Shown here: positions 35,314 through 48,376 of the stretch, one piece after another
How the letters are laid out: the number at the start of each line of letters is the position of its first letter
Numbering within the stretch: the first letter of the stretch is position 1
The notes under the pieces: generated by a model
What the model was told of the DNA's origin: nothing
Database searches by the model: none
The model's input: only the letters and a program-made list of their open reading frames with translations
Translations under genes and position numbers: made by a program
Source of the DNA: Candidatus Hydrogenedentota bacterium
GTDB taxonomy: Bacteria; Hydrogenedentota; Hydrogenedentia; Hydrogenedentales; CAILVY01
DNA: 64,000 bases
Direction: 5' to 3'
NCBI GenBank assembly: GCA_903837785.1
Contig: CAILVY010000051.1
Span: forward strand, 1-64,000

Positions 35314-37569
35314 GTGAATTACCGCGCCTCTTGTCTGCCTGCCGTCTGTGTGCTGGCGGGCGTGCTGTTGTGCCTGCTGCCGGCCTGCCCCCTCGAAGAA
35401 ACCCCGTCCGACAACCCCAATGCCGCGACCCGGCTGCTCCAGGCGTCGCTGAAGTATCCCACGGGCGCACAGCCCTTCGCGCTCGCGCTCGCGGAGTTCA
35501 ACGGCGACGGGCGCAAGGACATCGCCACGGCCAATCAGGCGGCGAATACGGTGTCCGTGCTCCTGGCCAAGCCGGCCGGCGGCTACGTCATGCATGTGGA
35601 CTATCCCGTGGGCACCGCGCCGAGCGCCCTGGCCGCCGCCGACGTGAATGGCGACAGCGCGCCGGATCTGATCAGCGCGAACAACGTCTCGAATGATCTT
35701 TCCCTGCTGCTGGGCGCGGGCGACGGCACGTTCGCGGCCGAAACGCGCCTGGCGCTGGCGGCAAACACGCTGCCGTTGTGCGTCGTGGCGGGGGATCTCG
35801 ACGCGGACGGCAAGGTGGATCTCGTATCGGCGGACAACGGCACCAACACGGTTTCCGTTCTGCTGGGCGCGGGCGGCGGAACGTTCGCGGCGCCTGCGAG
35901 CCTCGCCGTCGGCGTGCGCCCGCGCTGGGTGATCCTGGCCGATCTCAACAATGACACGCGCCCGGATATCGTGACGGCGAACCGCGACAGCAACAACCTC
36001 TCCGTGTTGTTCAATCAGGGGGGCGGCGCCTTTGCCGCCGTGGTGAATCTGAGCGCGGGCACGAATCCGCGCATGCCGGGCGCGGCGGATCTCAACGGGG
36101 ATCACTGGCTTGACCTGATCACCACGAACACCGGCTCCGGGGACATCTCGGTGCTGATGAACCAGGGCGGGGGTACCTTCGCGCCGGAAGTCCGGCTGGC
36201 CTTCGAGGATTACGTGCCCACCCGCTTCGTCCTGGCCGATTTCAATAACGACAATCACACGGACCTCGCGACCGTGCTTTTCTCGACGGGAGACGGGCCC
36301 GTGGCCATGGGCCTGATGGCGGTCCTGGCCGGGGACGGCACCGGCAACTTCGCCTTGCCGCGCCTCTTTGGCGTGGGCATCGGCTCCTTTGATCTGGCCG
36401 CGGCCCAGATGAACTCCGACACCCGCCTCGACATCGTCACGGCGGACTACCCGGTCAATCAGGTGGCGGTGAACTTCGGCCGGGCCGGCGGCGGCTTCGA
36501 GTGCGAGGAGCGCTTCGCCGCCGGCGGCAATCCCCGCGTGGTCGAGGTCGCGGACCTGGATCGCGACAACAACCCGGATCTCGTCGTGCTGAACCAGGAA
36601 TCGCGCGATGTCTCGATCCTGCTGGGGCGGGGCGACAGCACCTTTGAGCCGCAGACCGTGGTCCGCGTCTCCGACTTGCCGCGCGCGCTCGCCGTGGGCA
36701 AGGTCAACGCCGATCAATATCCCGACCTCGTCGTCACCAACCTCTTCCAGAGCCGCGTGTCCGTCTTTCTCGGCGAAGGCGACGGCACCTTCCAGGACGA
36801 GCGCTTCTTCACGGTGCGCGCTCCCACAACGCCGTTTTCCTCCGAACCCCGCTCGGTCGCGCTGGCCGACCTGGACGGCGACGGCATCAACGACATCCTC
36901 ACCGGCAATTCCAAGACCGATTCCATCGGCGTGCTGCTCGGTCTCGGCAACGGCAATTTCGGCGGGGCCACGGAGACCGCCGTGGGCAACTTCCCGCTGG
37001 ATGCGCATCTGCTCGACATCAATGCCGACGGCAAGCGCGACCTCGTCTTTGCCAGCACCAACGATCCCGACACGCCGACCGACGAGGCCCAGCCGCGGCT
37101 CGTGCGCATGTTCGGCAACGGCAACGGGACCTTCGACATCGAATCGATTCAACGCTACGAAACCGGGCCCCAGCCGCGCGGCCTCGCCCTGGGCGACCTC
37201 AACGGCGACGGCATGGCCGACGCCGTGACCGTGCACACGGTGGACGACAGCGTGTATCTCCTGCTCGGACGGGCCGGCGGCGCGTTCCTGCGCGGCACCC
37301 GGTTGCGGATGGACGAAAGCCCCAACTCCGTGGCCCTCGGCGACCTCAACGACGACCTGCTCCCGGACATCATCACCACGAACGACGTCAACCTCGTCTC
37401 GGTGCTCATCAACCGTGGCGAAGGCAGGTTTCAGTCCCCCATGAGCTTTCCCGGCGGCTCCCAACCCATCGGCGGCGTCGTGGCGGACATCAACAAGGAC
37501 AGCCACCCCGACGTGATCATGCCCAACCGCGACACGAACGACGTGAGCGTGCTCCTCGGCGTGCCATGA
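35314..37569 (+). CDS. FG-GAP/VCBS-repeat lipoprotein
   Basis: About 751 residues starting at GTG with AAGGAG six bases upstream. The N-terminus is a signal peptide ending in LLPAC, a plausible though imperfect lipobox. The mature part is a run of beta-propeller repeats of about 48 residues; I count 14 calcium-binding motifs of the D-N/L-x-D-x-x-x-D type, such as EFNGDGRKD, DLDADGKVD and DLNGDGMAD. This is the integrin-alpha-like fold used in surface binding. It starts 20 bases after the glycyl radical enzyme, so the two may be co-transcribed. Confidence 0.87.
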   Translation: MNYRASCLPAVCVLAGVLLCLLPACPLEETPSDNPNAATRLLQASLKYPTGAQPFALALAEFNGDGRKDIATANQAANTVSVLLAKPAGGYVMHVDYPVGTAPSALAAADVNGDSAPDLISANNVSNDLSLLLGAGDGTFAAETRLALAANTLPLCVVAGDLDADGKVDLVSADNGTNTVSVLLGAGGGTFAAPASLAVGVRPRWVILADLNNDTRPDIVTANRDSNNLSVLFNQGGGAFAAVVNLSAGTNPRMPGAADLNGDHWLDLITTNTGSGDISVLMNQGGGTFAPEVRLAFEDYVPTRFVLADFNNDNHTDLATVLFSTGDGPVAMGLMAVLAGDGTGNFALPRLFGVGIGSFDLAAAQMNSDTRLDIVTADYPVNQVAVNFGRAGGGFECEERFAAGGNPRVVEVADLDRDNNPDLVVLNQESRDVSILLGRGDSTFEPQTVVRVSDLPRALAVGKVNADQYPDLVVTNLFQSRVSVFLGEGDGTFQDERFFTVRAPTTPFSSEPRSVALADLDGDGINDILTGNSKTDSIGVLLGLGNGNFGGATETAVGNFPLDAHLLDINADGKRDLVFASTNDPDTPTDEAQPRLVRMFGNGNGTFDIESIQRYETGPQPRGLALGDLNGDGMADAVTVHTVDDSVYLLLGRAGGAFLRGTRLRMDESPNSVALGDLNDDLLPDIITTNDVNLVSVLINRGEGRFQSPMSFPGGSQPIGGVVADINKDSHPDVIMPNRDTNDVSVLLGVP

Positions 37570-37582
37570 ACCTCGGAGAGCG

Positions 37583-37600
37583 GCCGAAGCAATCTTCGGC
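37583..37600. terminator. Short hairpin between convergent genes
   Basis: GCCGAAG and CTTCGGC around CAAT, 13 bases after the FG-GAP gene stop. There is no T-tract on either strand, so terminator function is only possible. Confidence 0.3.
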
Positions 37601-37682
37601 GGAGGAAGCGTTGGCGGAATCGCGCCTCAAGACATGAACTCAATGAAATGACGCACCCCCAGGATGCGCAAAGGCATTCCGC

Positions 37683-40250
37683 TCAGCGCGGCGGCGCCAT
37701 GGGAAATCGCAGGGGTTCTGTCCAGGTTTCGCCGTTGTCATGGGAAGAGATGCTAAAGATTTCCTGTGGTCCCTGAAACCATTTGTCCGAGCCGGTAGCT
37801 CCCACCATGACCCAATGCCCTTTGCTGTCTGTGGCAAGATTGGGCGGGCTGAAGGAATTGCTGACAGGAGCAATCGAAGACGTGGCAAAATTCTGTACGG
37901 TCCACGTCTGCCCTCCATCCATTGATCGGGCTACGACATACTTGCACGTGCCTTGTAGCCACACGGCTACCCAGTGACCCTTCCCATCCGTGGCCAGCGA
38001 CGGTTGTGTGGTGTATTCGCTTCTCTGTTGTCCTTGTGTTTGAATGCGCACTGCCGGGCTCCACGTGGCGCCCGCATCGAGGGAATGCATGCAAATGGGC
38101 ACGGGCTGGTAGGTCCGCACCTCTTCAAGGTCTGCCCAGCCCGTCGTCATCCAATGGCCCTGTTTGTCCGTGCTGGCCGCGACATAACCCCGGGCGCCAT
38201 TGTTGTCACTGGAAAAAAGGAATTCGCAGAGAGGTGCGGCCGAAGTCCAGGAAGCGCCGTCATTCGTGGAGCGCCGGATGAAGGTGCCGGAACGGAGATC
38301 CTGCTTCGCCTTTTCTCGGTATGACCCGTTCCACGTAGCGACCCAGACACCTTTGCCATCTGTTGCTAGGCTGGGGCTGGCGTGGTGTTCACGCGGCCAC
38401 TGATCCTTTGAAATTGGCGGCGAAAAGTCCTTGGGCGCGCTCCACTGTTCGGCGTCCTTCTCCAACTGCGATATCAGAATACGCCCGCTGCCGCCAATCC
38501 GCTTTCCATCTTCGCAAAGCAGCAGCCAACGGCCGTTTGTTCCGCCTGCAAGAGAGAACCCTTCATAGCTGTCTAGGTGACCATCCTCTGGTTCAGGAAC
38601 TCGTTGCGTTGGCGACCACGTATTTCCGGAGTCCGTGGATTTCGTCCAATGAATACTCGCCTTGAAGGGCGAATAAGTCTTCCAAGTCACGATCCAGGCT
38701 CCGGCGCCATCGTAGCAGACGGCCGGGTCGTAGTCGCGGAACACATCTGAAACAGCCTGGCTGTCCACGGGCTTGGGAAGGCTCCAAGTGCTCCCATGGT
38801 CATCGGACCGCGCGTACAGAATGTCCGGGTCGTTGCCGATGGTCTCGTCGAGGTCGTCTTCGGAAGACCAGGCCGCAATCCAGTGGCCGTTCCCATCACT
38901 CGCGATGCTGGGTTGTACGTTGTTCCATAAGTAGCGTTTCTCATGCTGATTCTGGGGTCCTTGCGTCTTAAGGAGGGCGGGCGCTCCCCAGGTCTTCCCG
39001 TCATCGGTTGACACGGCCAGCACCGGTTCCGGATCCCGCCCTTTGGTTTTGCCCAGCGAATCCTTCGAAGACCACGCGGTCAGCCATCGGTTGCCGCCGG
39101 CGAACTTGACGCAGGGCTTGTGGTCATCGCCCAGATTCCGGCCGGCGTAGGGGCTGACAGGCGCGGGCACGCTCCAGGTCTTTCCATCGTCGTCCGAGTA
39201 CGAGGAGACGATGTCGGTATCGGTCGCGAAGTCTTCGCCCACCTTCAGACGCGACTCCCACACGGCGACCCAGTGCCCATGGCCATTGCTTGCCAGCCGT
39301 GGCGCCTGCGCTTCATTTCCATTGCCCATGGCGGCCGAATTCAATTGTACCGGTTCGCCCCAGGTCTTCCCCTTGTCCCCCGTTCGGCACAGAAGAATCT
39401 CGCGTTCAGGGGGCGGTCCATCGCCCACATCATGAGTCGTCCACCAGGCCAGCAGCGATGTTCCGTTGCTGGACGGGCATAAGACAGGGTCGCGCAATTC
39501 CATCCAGTCCAGGCGATTCTTGCCGGTTATTGCCTTGGGCGCGCTCCAAGTGTTTCCATCGTCGAAAGAGCGCGAACTCCATAGGTGCTCTTCCATTTCA
39601 TCCTTCCCGACCCATACCACCATCCATGCGCCGTTGTCCCAAGCCACATGCACCTCGCGGTGTTCCAATGCGCCCAAGCGGGATTTCCCGTCTTTGGACA
39701 TCGGCAGCAGGTCGCTCAGGCAGGTCTTCGCATTCCACGTTGCGCCCCGGTCCGAGGACGAGGCCACCCAAAGCAGTTCGACTCCGCAGCCGTAATGGCT
39801 CTCCACATAGGCCACCACCCATCGGCCCATTCCGTCCGTGGCGTAGCGGTGATCGGAGCCCTCCGGCCCCCACGAGCGTATGTCACTCATGGTCTTGCCC
39901 TCGGGACTCAGGCTGGCCAGCGCGGAAGCGTTGACCCACCACCCGCCGCCGCCATTCCGGTCGAACAACTGCACCCATGAGACGCTACGCGGACACTTGA
40001 CGGTCGTTGATTCCCCCCACGTCGCCCCATTGTCCCCGGAATAGGCCGTGACCAGGCAGTCTTCATACCCGATCGGCCACGCGGCGAGCCAATGGCCTTC
40101 GCCGTCCGTGGCGAGTTCGGGTGGCACGTCCTTCGGGTCCCCGCCCGGCCCAAGGGCCGCAATGTGTGCAGCAGGTACCGTCAGCAGAAGTATGACAATG
40201 CAGGCACACCGAACGCGCGCCAGAAACCCGTTTCTCGTCGTCTTCCGCAT
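37683..40250 (-). CDS. Secreted sialidase/BNR-repeat protein with 12 Asp-boxes
   Basis: An 855-residue protein with a signal peptide. Twelve Asp-box motifs S-x-D-x-G-x-T-W (for example SGDNGATW, SSDRGATW, STDDGKTW, SHDNGETW) alternate with a second motif, ATDGxGxWVAxW, giving a large or double beta-propeller. This is the fold of sialidases and related exo-acting or sugar-binding proteins. The sialidase arginine triad and FRIP motif are not obvious, so catalytic activity is doubtful. Its bases look less GC-rich than neighbouring genes. Promoter and palindrome lie just upstream. Confidence 0.85.
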   Translation of the reverse strand: MRKTTRNGFLARVRCACIVILLLTVPAAHIAALGPGGDPKDVPPELATDGEGHWLAAWPIGYEDCLVTAYSGDNGATWGESTTVKCPRSVSWVQLFDRNGGGGWWVNASALASLSPEGKTMSDIRSWGPEGSDHRYATDGMGRWVVAYVESHYGCGVELLWVASSSDRGATWNAKTCLSDLLPMSKDGKSRLGALEHREVHVAWDNGAWMVVWVGKDEMEEHLWSSRSFDDGNTWSAPKAITGKNRLDWMELRDPVLCPSSNGTSLLAWWTTHDVGDGPPPEREILLCRTGDKGKTWGEPVQLNSAAMGNGNEAQAPRLASNGHGHWVAVWESRLKVGEDFATDTDIVSSYSDDDGKTWSVPAPVSPYAGRNLGDDHKPCVKFAGGNRWLTAWSSKDSLGKTKGRDPEPVLAVSTDDGKTWGAPALLKTQGPQNQHEKRYLWNNVQPSIASDGNGHWIAAWSSEDDLDETIGNDPDILYARSDDHGSTWSLPKPVDSQAVSDVFRDYDPAVCYDGAGAWIVTWKTYSPFKASIHWTKSTDSGNTWSPTQRVPEPEDGHLDSYEGFSLAGGTNGRWLLLCEDGKRIGGSGRILISQLEKDAEQWSAPKDFSPPISKDQWPREHHASPSLATDGKGVWVATWNGSYREKAKQDLRSGTFIRRSTNDGASWTSAAPLCEFLFSSDNNGARGYVAASTDKQGHWMTTGWADLEEVRTYQPVPICMHSLDAGATWSPAVRIQTQGQQRSEYTTQPSLATDGKGHWVAVWLQGTCKYVVARSMDGGQTWTVQNFATSSIAPVSNSFSPPNLATDSKGHWVMVGATGSDKWFQGPQEIFSISSHDNGETWTEPLRFPMAPPR

Positions 40251-40286
40251 GGGCGCTCCCCCGAAGAACGTTCATTCCACGGCGCC

Positions 40287-40315
40287 ATCTTATCCCGCAT
40301 CGTCACTGTTGTCAA
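40287..40315 (-). promoter_or_regulatory. Consensus promoter of the sialidase-like gene
   Basis: On the minus strand a perfect TTGACA (40315-40310), an exact 17-base spacer and TAAGAT (40292-40287), about 30-36 bases before the coding start. Confidence 0.75.
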
Positions 40316-40320
40316 CAGTG
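40304..40320. promoter_or_regulatory. 17-base perfect palindrome over the -35 element
   Basis: CACTGTTG, T, CAACAGTG. It covers the whole -35 hexamer (40310-40315) of the sialidase-like gene, the usual place for a repressor operator. Confidence 0.6.
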
Positions 40321-40472
40321 GATTATTTGTGTGGTCAAGTTCAGGTTCTCATGGGAGGTGGCCTGTGCGGTCTCTGAAGGGGCGTGGGCGCGATGACCGA
40401 AATGGGAAAGACAGGGAAGAAAACGGACCCAGTACTTGAAGTATTCAGCCGCGAAGTGGCGTTGGGGACTTC

Positions 40473-41060
40473 CTACTGTGTGTGGGAGACGACGCGGCGT
40501 TCCTCGGCGTATTCCTGGAGGATGTCGCGGAGGAGCTTGCGGCCGCGGTAGAGGCGGGACATGACAGTGCCGAGCGGGCAGGCCATGCGTTCGGCGATTT
40601 CCTTGTAGGACATGTCTTCGAGGTCGGCCATGATGACGGCGCCGCGGAAGTCTTCGGGGAGGGATTCGATGGCCTTCTTCACGCGGTCGTCCAGGAGTTC
40701 CATGAGGTCTTCCCGGGTGCCGTGGGTCATGTCGATCCGGACCTCGGGATCGGGGCTCTTTTCTTCGGAGGATTCCGTGCCGGACAGCTCGACCACCGGG
40801 GGCCGCCGCGATTTCCGGCGATACTCGTTGATGAAGGTATTGCGCAGAATCGTGAGGAGCCACGCCTTGATGTACGTGCCCTCCTTGAACTTGTCGTGGA
40901 AGCGAAGCGCCTTCACAAGCGTGTTCTGAGTGAGATCTTCCGCATCGGCCTTGTTCCGGGTCAGGCGCAGTGCGACCGCATGGAGCATATCGAGATGCTC
41001 CAACACCAACTCCTCGAACTCCTTGGAACGTTCGGGACTTTTCTCCGCCGTCTTGTCCAC
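40473..41060 (-). CDS. ECF-type sigma-70 family RNA polymerase sigma factor
   Basis: A 195-residue sigma factor starting at GTG with a weak Shine-Dalgarno site. Region 2 contains LTRNKADAEDLTQNTLVKALR and YIKAWLLTILRNTFINEYRRK. Region 4 contains AIESLPEDFRGAVIMADLEDMSYKEIAERM and LGTVMSRLYRGRKLL. It recruits RNA polymerase to a specific regulon. No anti-sigma factor is adjacent; its downstream neighbour is the sialidase-like gene on the same strand. Confidence 0.92.
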   Translation of the reverse strand: MDKTAEKSPERSKEFEELVLEHLDMLHAVALRLTRNKADAEDLTQNTLVKALRFHDKFKEGTYIKAWLLTILRNTFINEYRRKSRRPPVVELSGTESSEEKSPDPEVRIDMTHGTREDLMELLDDRVKKAIESLPEDFRGAVIMADLEDMSYKEIAERMACPLGTVMSRLYRGRKLLRDILQEYAEERRVVSHTQ

Positions 41061-41200
41061 AGGCGATTCACCCGTTCTTTGTCACTAATCTTATGTCAGG
41101 CGTTCTTCCCGTGCCATCCCCGGTTGACGACGATCGAACGTACGCCCCATCCTAGCAAGTTGACGCGGGAAGGGTCAACCGCGCTGTGCAGTCGGGATTC

Positions 41201-41209
41201 TGCTATGAT
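41201..41209 (+). promoter_or_regulatory. Extended -10 abutting a possible leaderless start
   Basis: TGCTATGAT ends 7 bases before the ATG at 41217, so transcription from it would begin at or next to the start codon, giving a leaderless mRNA. There is no clear Shine-Dalgarno site. Confidence 0.45.
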
Positions 41210-41216
41210 TGGCGCC

Positions 41217-41882
41217 ATGAATGCCATGGAACCGAGAGATCCCGCGGCGCTGCTGGCCTATGTGCCCGTGTCGGCGCGGAGGGTTCTGGACTGCAGTTGC
41301 GGCGACGGCGCGCGCGCGCGCCTGCTCAAGGCCCGGAGTGCGCCCGAGATCACGGGTTTCGAGCCGGAAGCGGATCTGGCCGCCCAGGCTGCCCAAGTCG
41401 TGGATCGAATGCTGCCGGCCAATGCGCTCGATGCGGATTTGCCCATTGCCGACGGCCACTTCGAATGCGTGGTCTGCGACGACCTGCTGGCGCAATGGCG
41501 TGATCCGGCGCCAGTGCTGCAGCGCCTCGCACGGGTGCTTTCGGCGGATGGGCTCTTCGTGGCCTCCTTCCCCAATTTGCGGCATCACAAATCCGTGGCC
41601 ATGCTGGCTGAGGGGCGATGGACGTATGAAGAGCGGGGAATCCTCGCGCGACGCCACCTGCGCTTCTTCACCGCGCCCGAAATCGTGCGGCTCCTGCGCG
41701 GCGCGGGTTTCGACCCGCGGGGATTCGCGGCGCTGCGCGCCGAGGATCCCGGCCAATATCCGCTCGATGCGGCGCGGTGCCTGCGGCTGGGCCGGACGAC
41801 CATCGGCCCGCTTGACGATGAAGAGTACCGCTCGTTTCTGACGGAAGAATATGTCGTGCTGGCGATGCGCGGCACGGCCTAG
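41217..41882 (+). CDS. SAM-dependent methyltransferase domain protein
   Basis: About 221 residues (ATGs at 41205 and 41226 are in-frame alternatives). Motif I is the slightly unusual VLDCSCGDGARARLL, followed by an acidic motif II (GFEPEAD) and HFECVVCDDLLAQWRDP, then RVLSADGLFVASFPN. This is the Methyltransf_11/23 pattern of glycan- or lipid-biosynthesis methyltransferases. The acceptor is unknown. Confidence 0.82.
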   Translation: MNAMEPRDPAALLAYVPVSARRVLDCSCGDGARARLLKARSAPEITGFEPEADLAAQAAQVVDRMLPANALDADLPIADGHFECVVCDDLLAQWRDPAPVLQRLARVLSADGLFVASFPNLRHHKSVAMLAEGRWTYEERGILARRHLRFFTAPEIVRLLRGAGFDPRGFAALRAEDPGQYPLDAARCLRLGRTTIGPLDDEEYRSFLTEEYVVLAMRGTA

Positions 41883-41939
41883 GATCCCGGCCGCAACCGT
41901 CAACGCGTGTGATTCAATAAGAACACAGGAGCTGCAATC

Positions 41940-42821
41940 ATGTTCTGTTCCATCCGCGACTGCATGTTGACTGACACGTTTCCCACGCCGTGCGCCGGAC
42001 TGCGGCACCTGAATGTCGACGCGGTCGAAATCGAACTCACGCGTTCGTTCGAAGTGCTTTCGATGGACTCCACAGAGAAAGTGGCACTGCGCAGCGACGA
42101 AGACGCCCTGGCCTACCGCAAGCACCTCGACAGCCTCGATATTCAGCCCGTGAGCTTTCTGACGGCCTGCGACTTCAGTGCGGGCAGCTTCGAGGACAAT
42201 GTCGCGTGGGTGACACGGGCCATGGAGCTGGCCGCCATCCTCGGCATGGACAACCTCCGCATCGATTCCGCCATGGCCCGCGAAATGGACCTCGATTTCG
42301 GCGCGCGCGTGACACTCTTCGCCGACGGGCTGGGCGAAACGCTCCGGCGCACCGCCGGGCTCTCCGTGGCGATGGGCATCGAGAACCACGGATTCCAGGG
42401 CAACAACCTCGCGTTTCTGCTCAACGTCTTTCAGCGCGTCGGCTCGAAGCGGCTCGGCCTGACGATGGACACGGGGAACTTCTACTGGCGCGGCTACCCG
42501 TTGTCCGAAGTCTACGGCATTCTCGCCGTGCTCGCGCCCTATGCCAAGCACACCCACCTCAAGAACATCCACTATCCCGCCGAGATGCGCGAGCGCACGC
42601 GGGAGGCCGGCTGGGAGTACGGGACGTACGTGTCGCCGCTCGATGAAGGCGACGTGGACCACGCGCGGGTGCTGGGGCTGCTGCATGCGGCGGGCTACGC
42701 GGGCGATATCTGCATCGAGGACGAATCGCTGGGCAAGTATCCCGAGGGCGACGCGCGCGTCAAGATCCTCGAACGCGATGTTGCCCACGTCAAAGGCCTT
42801 CTCACCGCGGTTTCCGGCTGA
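41940..42821 (+). CDS. Sugar phosphate isomerase/epimerase (xylose-isomerase-like TIM barrel)
   Basis: A 293-residue protein with GGAG nine bases upstream. The fold's metal and base residues are visible: Glu in GIENHGFQGNN, LTMDTGNFYWRGYP (Asp, metal ligand), KHTHLKNI and the C-terminal ICIEDESLGKY. It probably interconverts a ketose or inositol derivative, which would fit the oxidoreductases of this window. Transcribed with the methyltransferase upstream, 57 bases apart. Confidence 0.86.
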   Translation: MFCSIRDCMLTDTFPTPCAGLRHLNVDAVEIELTRSFEVLSMDSTEKVALRSDEDALAYRKHLDSLDIQPVSFLTACDFSAGSFEDNVAWVTRAMELAAILGMDNLRIDSAMAREMDLDFGARVTLFADGLGETLRRTAGLSVAMGIENHGFQGNNLAFLLNVFQRVGSKRLGLTMDTGNFYWRGYPLSEVYGILAVLAPYAKHTHLKNIHYPAEMRERTREAGWEYGTYVSPLDEGDVDHARVLGLLHAAGYAGDICIEDESLGKYPEGDARVKILERDVAHVKGLLTAVSG

Positions 42822-42848
42822 ATCATGGCGTAAGCCCCGGACGCTCCC

Positions 42849-42872
42849 GGCGCCTGCACACGGCAGGGCGCC
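42849..42872. terminator. Hairpin between convergent genes
   Basis: GGCGCCTGC pairs with GCA and GGCGCC with one bulged G. It lies between the isomerase and CocE stops. There is no T-tract. Confidence 0.35.
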
Positions 42873-42927
42873 GCTCTGAGCCTCCGGAAATCAGGCACCC
42901 GGGGAACGGCGGCGCGCGGGCATTGCG

Positions 42928-44556
42928 TTACGGCGTGCGCACGGGCAGCACGAGCGCGCTCGGGTGCTCCTTGTCCATGTGAACGACGTTGTGGGCGACG
43001 CGCATTTCGCTGCCCGGAAAATCCTCGCCGGTATTCGGATTCTTCTCAAAGCGGGGATAATTGCTGCTGGAGATGTGCACGCCGATCCGGTGGCCGGCAT
43101 TCACGATCACGCTAATCGTCCAGAGATCGATGTCGAGCTCCCCGATGCTTCCCGCCGGCAAAGGCTCCGCCTTCTCGTACCCGTTGCGGAACTTCAGGCG
43201 GCGGATGCCGTCGAGCATCAGGAATTCGCGGCCATCGGGATACACGTCCACGAACTTCGCCGTGAAATCCGTGTCCGGCGCATCCGTGCTGACGAAGAGG
43301 CGCGCGTGGACGTTTCCGGTGATTTCCACCGGCTGCTCGAGCGGCGCGGTGGCGAACACGAGGACATCGGGCCGTGTTCCGAGTTCCTTCTGATCGAAGG
43401 GCCCGGCCGGCAACAGCAGTTCCGCGCCGCCCTTTGTGGGGCAGGGATTGGCCGGGTCGTAGGCGAAGCCAAGCGTGGCGGCATCGGCGGATGGGCTCGT
43501 CGAAAGCGACTTGTCGCCGTGGAGGAAGTACGCGGTGTCCACCGTTGGGAACGGCGGCCAGTCGTTGGCCGTGCGCCATTCGTTGCCGGGAGCCTTCGGA
43601 TCGAAAACATCGCCCAGTGTGTAGTAATTGACCGCCGGCTCGTTCATGACGCCGTTCTGATCGCCCTTGAGCCAGAAGTCCGTGAAACGCCGCTCATACG
43701 CGCCGAAGTCGAAGTTGAAGTTGTCCCGCAGCACGAGGTCGCCGGGCTTGGGCTGCGGTCCGTGCAGCCATGCGCCCATGATCAGCTTTTGATTGCCCTT
43801 CGCGCCTTGGCCGCCGCGGTGCTGCCGCGACGTGAAATTGTTGATTGTGCCCTGGCAGAAGATGTCCCACCAGCCGCCGACGTGCAGGGCCGGCGCAGTC
43901 ATCTCCGGCGCGCGCTCCTCCGCATTGCACTGCTTCCAGTACGCATCGTACGCGGGGTGGCCATGCCAGATGTCCACCATGTAAGGGATCTTCTGCGCCG
44001 CGAGCCAGCCCTCGCACAAGGACTTGCGGAACACGCCCCCCTGATACGTGAGCTGGCCGTAGAAATTCGAACCGGCCACGCCGATGGCCTGGCACTTCAC
44101 GTCGTGCGTGGCGCCCGCCATCAGCACCTGCGTGATCCCCAGCGCCGACATGCCCCAGGTTCCGATCGTTCCATTGCACCACGGCTGCTGCTTCACCCAC
44201 GCGACCGTGTCGGCGCCGTCCTGCCGTTCGCCCCAGCCGTCGTCCATGAAGACCAGTTCTTTGCCTTCACTGCCGCCCCGGCCGCGCGTGTCCTGGAAGA
44301 CGGCCACATAACCGCGGTCCGTAAACGCCTTGGCGAGTCCCCCGCCGCCGCGCCCGTACACCGTGCGCACGACCACGGCCGGGAACGCCGGGCCGCCATG
44401 GCCGGGCCGATGCACATCCGTGGCAAGCTTGACGCCGTCGCGCATGGGAACCATGATCGTGTCGGCTTTGGCTTTGCCTGTGAACCACCATGCGCCTGCC
44501 AGGGCCAGCACCAGGACCGCGCTCCCGATGAACATCAACCGCGTGCGTCGAAGCAT
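42928..44556 (-). CDS. CocE/NonD-family hydrolase (X-Pro dipeptidyl-peptidase-like), membrane-anchored
   Basis: About 542 residues from the ATG at 44556, which has AAGGAG upstream. A membrane helix (MFIGSAVLVLALAGAWWF) is followed by the alpha/beta-hydrolase core: MRDGVKLATDVHRP, YVAVFQDTRGRGGSEG, nucleophile serine in GTWGMSALG, APALHVGGWWDIFCQG (catalytic Asp region) and the C-terminal jelly-roll domain. The family cleaves acyl esters or proline peptides and beta-lactam side chains. Upstream on the same strand lies the hybrid kinase. Confidence 0.88.
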   Translation of the reverse strand: MLRRTRLMFIGSAVLVLALAGAWWFTGKAKADTIMVPMRDGVKLATDVHRPGHGGPAFPAVVVRTVYGRGGGGLAKAFTDRGYVAVFQDTRGRGGSEGKELVFMDDGWGERQDGADTVAWVKQQPWCNGTIGTWGMSALGITQVLMAGATHDVKCQAIGVAGSNFYGQLTYQGGVFRKSLCEGWLAAQKIPYMVDIWHGHPAYDAYWKQCNAEERAPEMTAPALHVGGWWDIFCQGTINNFTSRQHRGGQGAKGNQKLIMGAWLHGPQPKPGDLVLRDNFNFDFGAYERRFTDFWLKGDQNGVMNEPAVNYYTLGDVFDPKAPGNEWRTANDWPPFPTVDTAYFLHGDKSLSTSPSADAATLGFAYDPANPCPTKGGAELLLPAGPFDQKELGTRPDVLVFATAPLEQPVEITGNVHARLFVSTDAPDTDFTAKFVDVYPDGREFLMLDGIRRLKFRNGYEKAEPLPAGSIGELDIDLWTISVIVNAGHRIGVHISSSNYPRFEKNPNTGEDFPGSEMRVAHNVVHMDKEHPSALVLPVRTP

Positions 44557-44640
44557 GCCTGTTCTCCTTGTGTCCGTTGCCACCGCGCTGAGATGATGCA
44601 TGGACCGGCAGAGGCGCTTCAAGCAGGCGTTGCCGCGCCG

Positions 44641-48276
<3,636 letters not shown>

Positions 48277-48376
48277 GACGACATCCCCGCTATTTCGGAA
48301 CACTCCGCAACATTATCCGGTTTCTTGCCCCGAAAATCCAGTAGGGCCTCACGATGCGCGAAGGGGCGCCTGCAGG

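Noticed and set aside
35218-37506. Long open frame opposite the FG-GAP gene (about 760 codons, minus strand)
   Set aside because: Mirror frame of a GC-rich repeat gene; the real gene has a signal peptide, Shine-Dalgarno site and calcium motifs.
40482-41882. Single 466-codon plus-strand frame
   Set aside because: Its first half is antisense to the sigma factor; only the part from about 41217 is the methyltransferase.
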